Positions 61,501 through 64,000 of a stretch of DNA of 64,000 bases are shown here, piece by piece. The position numbers and the translations under genes are program-made. The notes beneath the pieces were generated by a model. It had not been told where the DNA came from. It ran no database searches and was given only the letters and a program-made list of their open reading frames with translations. This stretch comes from Leishmania infantum JPCM5 (taxonomy: Eukaryota; Euglenozoa; Kinetoplastea; Trypanosomatida; Trypanosomatidae): assembly GCF_000002875.2 (NCBI RefSeq), contig NC_009409.2:169043-233042 (forward strand). Direction: 5' to 3'. How positions within the stretch are numbered: the stretch's first letter is position 1; each line of letters begins with the position of its first letter.

Positions 61501-63610
61501 TGGCGAGGACCTGCGGCGAAAGCGTCGCAGCAAGATCCTCCAAAGAGGACCTGTCGACCAGGCTCGGGACGCTCTGCTCGACTTCCGACTTTGTTGATGG
61601 CTGCCGCGCGTGCGAGCTTGTCATCTTGGCATCAGGGTCTGCAGCCGCGGCGGTAACAGGTGCCAAAGGCTGAGACAGTTCCGGCGAGGACGACAGCGGC
61701 GGATGCTGCTTAACAGCACCCGCCGTGGGCACGGGCGCCGGAGAGAAAGAAGCAGAGGGATCGCTGCTGTGGTACGGCCTGCTGCCGCTCCAGTCACCAT
61801 GATTGTCGTGCTCGAGGTGTGGCGAGGCCGCCGCTGCGGAGGAGCGCATTGCCTTTTTCGCAGCACGCCGGCGCTGATGCTCCGCCTTGTACTGGCGACG
61901 CTCCTCCGACGACATCTCCTTCATCTTCTCGTGCTTCAGCTGTCGCTTGCGCTCGCGCTTGCGGGCCAGGGCGCTGTCCGACCTGTGAGCAACCGCAGCC
62001 GCCTTCAGCGAATCAACAGCCACGCCGTTCTCGCCCTCCGCCACTGCCTCGCCGTTTTTTTGCCGCTTGGCCTTGCCCTTCTTCCGTGTCTTCCTCAGGC
62101 GGCGCTTCGCCCGCTTCTGGTGCGCGGCGTCGTCGTTCTCGATGGAGTCGCTGGGTCGCTGCTGGCCCGTCGCGCCGCGCGCGGCGGTCGTGTAGTTGTC
62201 GTGGTCAAGGCTTTGCAAGCTTCCGTGCTTGGGGCCGCTGGAACGCTCGCCGGTCGGCGGTCGCGTCGCCTCTGGTGCGTAATCGCCGCTCTCGAGAACG
62301 GCGGTGTCGAAGCGGCTGAAGCCCGAGTTCGCGATGGGCGTGACGGCCGCGTTTTTTTCGAACGGAAAGGCGGGGGTGTTTGCACAGGTCGTTTGCCTCA
62401 TCCCGGTCGAGTTCCGTGAGGACGACTGGCCCGTCAGACCGCCTGTCAGCGTCAGCGGTGCCGCCTCCACCGTGAGCGACACCGGGGCTGTGGCAAGCAT
62501 GGTGGTACCGTCGCCGCGGTCGCTGACCTCGATTGGGGTCGGCTGATGCCCTCTCGTCTTGGCATCGTCGTCACTGCCCATGCCCATGGCAATCGCACGG
62601 CGTGCAGACTGCACCAAGCTGAACGAGCTGGATGGCTTGATTGAGTCGACATCACAACGCTCATCGCTGCTTCTGGGGAGGGCCGCCGGATGCAGCGGCC
62701 GCGGTGGCTGCCCAACAGCTGCCGACGCCTCCAACACAATCTTCAGGGCTGGCGCAAGACACGGGCCCTCGTCTTCGTGGCGCATCGAGTTGAGCGAGGA
62801 GGAGCAAGACAGCGTCGGCAACCCAATACCAGCACTCGAACCCTCCAGCTCCTGCAGGGCGGTGGGAAACTGGCGACCTCGCAAGCTGGCGGAGGCGCTC
62901 GTCAGAGAGCGTGTGATGGGTGGCAGTTGCACCTGCGACGGCACATCATCATTCCTGCCGCCGCCCATGCCGCTGGAGTCTTCACGGTCGCTGGGAAGGC
63001 GATCACGCGCTCTGCCGCGGTGCAGCCGGAGTGCGCTGCGTGATATGGACGATACTGATGACTCGACGAGGGAGATGCTTTCGGACAGAAAACCACCTCG
63101 TAATGCGGCGTTTGACAGGTCCTTACCCGGCGGGGATGTGGCTAGTAGCCCAGCCACCGGCCCGCTAGGGCCTAGACTTCCCAGAGTGGACAACGCACGC
63201 GGCGAGAGAGCGCGCGAAGCAGTACCAACCCCATCCTGTGATGTTGACGGTTGTGCGGCATCAGCGGGAGAGGAGCTCATGCCTTGAGCCTGCTGCTGCC
63301 CATTCATCGATTGGGTGGAAGGAATGGCGAGCTCGGTGAAAAGCTCCTTGCGCGAGGCCATCATACCGGCCAGCAGCGGCAAGCTTGCCTGGGAAGTCGG
63401 TGCGTCTCCGCTACAGGATCCGATGGTCGGGTTAGGACTACTGTCGCGGCTGATGTGGTGATGCTTGTCGCTCTTGTGCCGCCGTGGCTGGTCTATGGAT
63501 TGGCGCTCGCTAGGCAGAGGAGGCGAAAGCCCACCAAAGGTGGCCGCCACGCCGGTACTGCGGCGTAGGGGCGCCGCCTCATCATGCAGTTGCAGCGGAG
63601 ACAAGTCCAT
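58568..63610 (-). CDS. Atypical alpha-kinase (MHCK/EF2K family), 1680 aa
   Basis: The first ATG is at 63610; the frame opens 29 codons earlier with GTG just after a TAG at 63698-63700. The alpha-kinase domain spans about residues 1107-1325. It shows FSKGNMRASYYMIDM, the ATP-site Lys in LLVAKRYLRS (about 1167), FNMMHPPKEVRFVPAAV, the LTGKFVKYNNNCGYV turn, AFSHFTYHAS, the catalytic DIQGVDDYYTDPQI block, and the zinc-binding end ESHRCNEVC. All blocks look intact, so it should be active. The N-terminal 1100 residues are low complexity (Ser, Ala, Pro, Gly), with two very basic stretches (about 510-530 and 550-600) that could be nuclear localisation signals. The C-terminal 350 residues are Pro/Ser/Gly-rich. 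Alpha-kinases include EF2 kinase and myosin heavy-chain kinases; the substrate here is unknown. No elongation-kinase SEL1 repeats or WD40 domain are seen, so it is not a plain EF2K or MHCK orthologue. Confidence 0.93.
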   Translation of the reverse strand: MDLSPLQLHDEAAPLRRSTGVAATFGGLSPPLPSERQSIDQPRRHKSDKHHHISRDSSPNPTIGSCSGDAPTSQASLPLLAGMMASRKELFTELAIPSTQSMNGQQQAQGMSSSPADAAQPSTSQDGVGTASRALSPRALSTLGSLGPSGPVAGLLATSPPGKDLSNAALRGGFLSESISLVESSVSSISRSALRLHRGRARDRLPSDREDSSGMGGGRNDDVPSQVQLPPITRSLTSASASLRGRQFPTALQELEGSSAGIGLPTLSCSSSLNSMRHEDEGPCLAPALKIVLEASAAVGQPPRPLHPAALPRSSDERCDVDSIKPSSSFSLVQSARRAIAMGMGSDDDAKTRGHQPTPIEVSDRGDGTTMLATAPVSLTVEAAPLTLTGGLTGQSSSRNSTGMRQTTCANTPAFPFEKNAAVTPIANSGFSRFDTAVLESGDYAPEATRPPTGERSSGPKHGSLQSLDHDNYTTAARGATGQQRPSDSIENDDAAHQKRAKRRLRKTRKKGKAKRQKNGEAVAEGENGVAVDSLKAAAVAHRSDSALARKRERKRQLKHEKMKEMSSEERRQYKAEHQRRRAAKKAMRSSAAAASPHLEHDNHGDWSGSRPYHSSDPSASFSPAPVPTAGAVKQHPPLSSSPELSQPLAPVTAAAADPDAKMTSSHARQPSTKSEVEQSVPSLVDRSSLEDLAATLSPQVLASTCSASTNALADGSSSLLKAFQGRRCTSASGGGAPVVPSTAYPSKLMSSTPMPFRRRLFTDIAGRPQHQGGTNSFLHVSSSTPANVSGLEGQLQVHNADAEGFGMEHDATLEASGGSADNYDDNESRGPPRRQPMDESGSVVDVVPERAPMPDGGALSPSPHLPAAAAGSGTAAILELKQQQEVQQRYRLPSLAAGTSLAAMLVSVANANGDVASADASEASLMTASAPGRGADHCQGSSLPLRPDAKTSQSVEPGLNQSPTGDALTGAVTKGTAVMPVTSMSYCSAYSRSHTRDWEPAAVEPAVKGAGGAEGCGAGQKALTPAAAVSAAMAAARKARRSPSSSCSSLRSRSSDDESADGSSGYSYSSYSSSGSLVPEVLQLVGGCTVPPPVAAFSDLKYRYSCVPQLHSYAEPAIIHEWNLAEGCWGSVETSVVLNPQPFSKGNMRASYYMIDMRRLNCLLVAKRYLRSTVRDDQYFDDVSMHSIAGHWARAFNMMHPPKEVRFVPAAVLVLPKRNPPLILAMEPQLTGKFVKYNNNCGYVRRKARWTPQAFSHFTYHASNHELMVVDIQGVDDYYTDPQILSSDGEGYGRGNLGEEGIRRFLESHRCNEVCRAVGLPPLQRNAKGAVITPLASPGSGRSSAGPGTPAAKDRLNTAMPCASGLKEERLPPKAFVLARRASSGNTPGQEHNGVQLGSRQPSETNLMLSPAPPPRQTLHTGSRPSSPSPLAAAPSALTPGALPHRVGPVQNCGVKYVRYPRQALIRPQSQYFVSTVAGGLMSVPPQGSSVPNGYGSGSSFSALQSYPPASEQSGGAPSGMAGVGHASTSPPPQGSVMVAVPLLRPPAGGRPGYAGAQSSVSPEGFHLLTAPRSGENVGSLHQTPHVRPSGTTNLGGGVPNFYPHPPVTGAVGSPTGRCASHQSSFAAVAPTIQSTEEVAMAHRPRSRRQSFSRRPVFSAVEEMPKRSESRYHGHPHLH
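58956..58975. repeat. Perfect 20-nt GC palindrome inside the alpha-kinase gene
   Basis: Positions 58956-58975 read the same on both strands: CG, seven C, GC, seven G, CG. It lies in the C-terminal low-complexity region (around residue 1548), coding for Arg-Pro-Pro-Ala-Gly-Gly-Arg-Pro. The frame stays open on both sides. Confidence 0.95.
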
Positions 63611-64000
63611 GCGATGCGACAAGCTGACTTTGGCGTTGCGTGAGGCACTCAGGTTGGAGGAAGAAGCGTTCTGAAGGCTGTCCACGAGCTTCGCCACCTA
63701 CGGCCACATAATACGGTTGTAGACCAAGAAAACGTCAGCAGCGGCCCTGTGCAGTGTGGATGTTACCAAGGGGATGTGCTTGTGCGCACTCTGCCCTGCT
63801 CGATCCCCCCCCCCTGCGGTCGAATTACCCGAGAACAACGCGAGGATGCGGAGACAAGGTAGGAGCGTGGGCACCCAAACGCGAGAAGAGGAACCGAAAA
63901 CAACCGAGAAAGAAAAAGAGAAGAGGAGACGAAGTGATGTGTGATCTCTAAAGGGCGACAGAGACAAACAAAAAAAAAGAAAGCGGCAAGCGTCGACGGA
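63611..64000. other. 5' flank of the alpha-kinase gene
   Basis: This stretch holds the 29-codon upstream frame segment, a stop at 63698-63700 and, further out, a long pyrimidine tract on the transcribed strand (about 63934 to 63879). No other gene is supported before the window edge. Confidence 0.7.
63814..63934 (-). promoter_or_regulatory. Predicted trans-splice acceptor region of the alpha-kinase gene
   Basis: On the transcribed strand a long CT-rich tract (63934 to 63879) is followed, with no earlier AG, by an AG at 63815-63814. This fits the spliced-leader acceptor rule and would give a 5' UTR of about 204 nt before the ATG at 63610, a usual length for Leishmania. Confidence 0.42.

Noticed and set aside
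63611..63697. 29-residue N-terminal extension of the alpha-kinase
   Set aside because: It would start with GTG directly after a TAG; kinetoplastid genes start with ATG, so 63610 is used.
1..64000. CRISPR arrays, insertion sequences, bacterial operons, Shine-Dalgarno sites
   Set aside because: None seen; the protein families, long spacers and gene layout are those of a kinetoplastid nuclear genome.

Overview
The window looks like nuclear DNA of a Leishmania species (kinetoplastid protist). The base composition is GC-rich and no gene shows introns. Every supported gene lies on the minus strand, head to tail, as in a directional (polycistronic) gene cluster. Long spacers rich in CA/GT microsatellites and in pyrimidines on the transcribed strand separate the genes, as expected where mRNAs are made by trans-splicing. 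One spacer carries a sequence I recognise as a SIDER2 retroposon, an element typical of Leishmania. From memory, the gene order (UBP/RBP3-type RRM protein, ABCB half transporter, SCD6, ATP synthase e-like protein, raptor, RNA polymerase I RPA2, epsin) fits Leishmania chromosome 25 and the syntenic start of Trypanosoma brucei chromosome 11. I could not check this by search.

Transcription runs from position 64000 towards 1. In that order: a 1680-residue alpha-kinase (58568-63610); an ENTH-domain epsin (53362-55041); a SIDER2-bearing spacer; a 95-residue single-TM, probably mitochondrial protein; an AN1 zinc-finger protein of the Cuz1/ZFAND1 type with a C-terminal CaaX box; a small coiled-coil protein; a PPR-like protein with a C-terminal TM helix; RNA polymerase I subunit RPA2; the TORC1 subunit raptor; a protein with a GYGGH-x-P motif like those of some ciliary microtubule inner proteins; two small membrane proteins, one a good candidate for ATP synthase subunit e; an unknown 190-residue protein; a Siw14-type atypical tyrosine/inositol-pyrophosphate phosphatase; a degenerate J-domain membrane protein; an armadillo-like protein resembling ARMH1; SCD6; a very long 7-kb spacer; an ABCB-type mitochondrial half transporter; an RRM protein of the RBP3/UBP family; and a 561-residue hypothetical protein.

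The genes do not form a single pathway, which is normal for kinetoplastid clusters. Themes recur: post-transcriptional control (RBP3-like, SCD6), growth signalling (raptor, Pol I, Siw14-like phosphatase, alpha-kinase) and mitochondrial membrane proteins. No conventional promoters, operons, tRNAs, rRNAs, CRISPR arrays or insertion sequences were seen. Start codons were checked against the bases. Where the longest reading frame opens with GTG or TTG I used the first in-frame ATG (20553, 25467, 28502, 31276, 36726, 49256, 63610).

The most interesting leads are the SIDER2 copy in the epsin 3' region, the 7-kb spacer with a GGGGT-repeat G-quadruplex candidate, a strong 36-nt hairpin at 18139-18174, a perfect 20-nt GC palindrome inside the alpha-kinase gene, coding-like remnants in two spacers (32011-32109 and 29831-30010), and unusual domain pairings (WGQ-repeat epsin, prenylatable AN1 protein, ARMH1-like and microtubule-inner-protein-like candidates).
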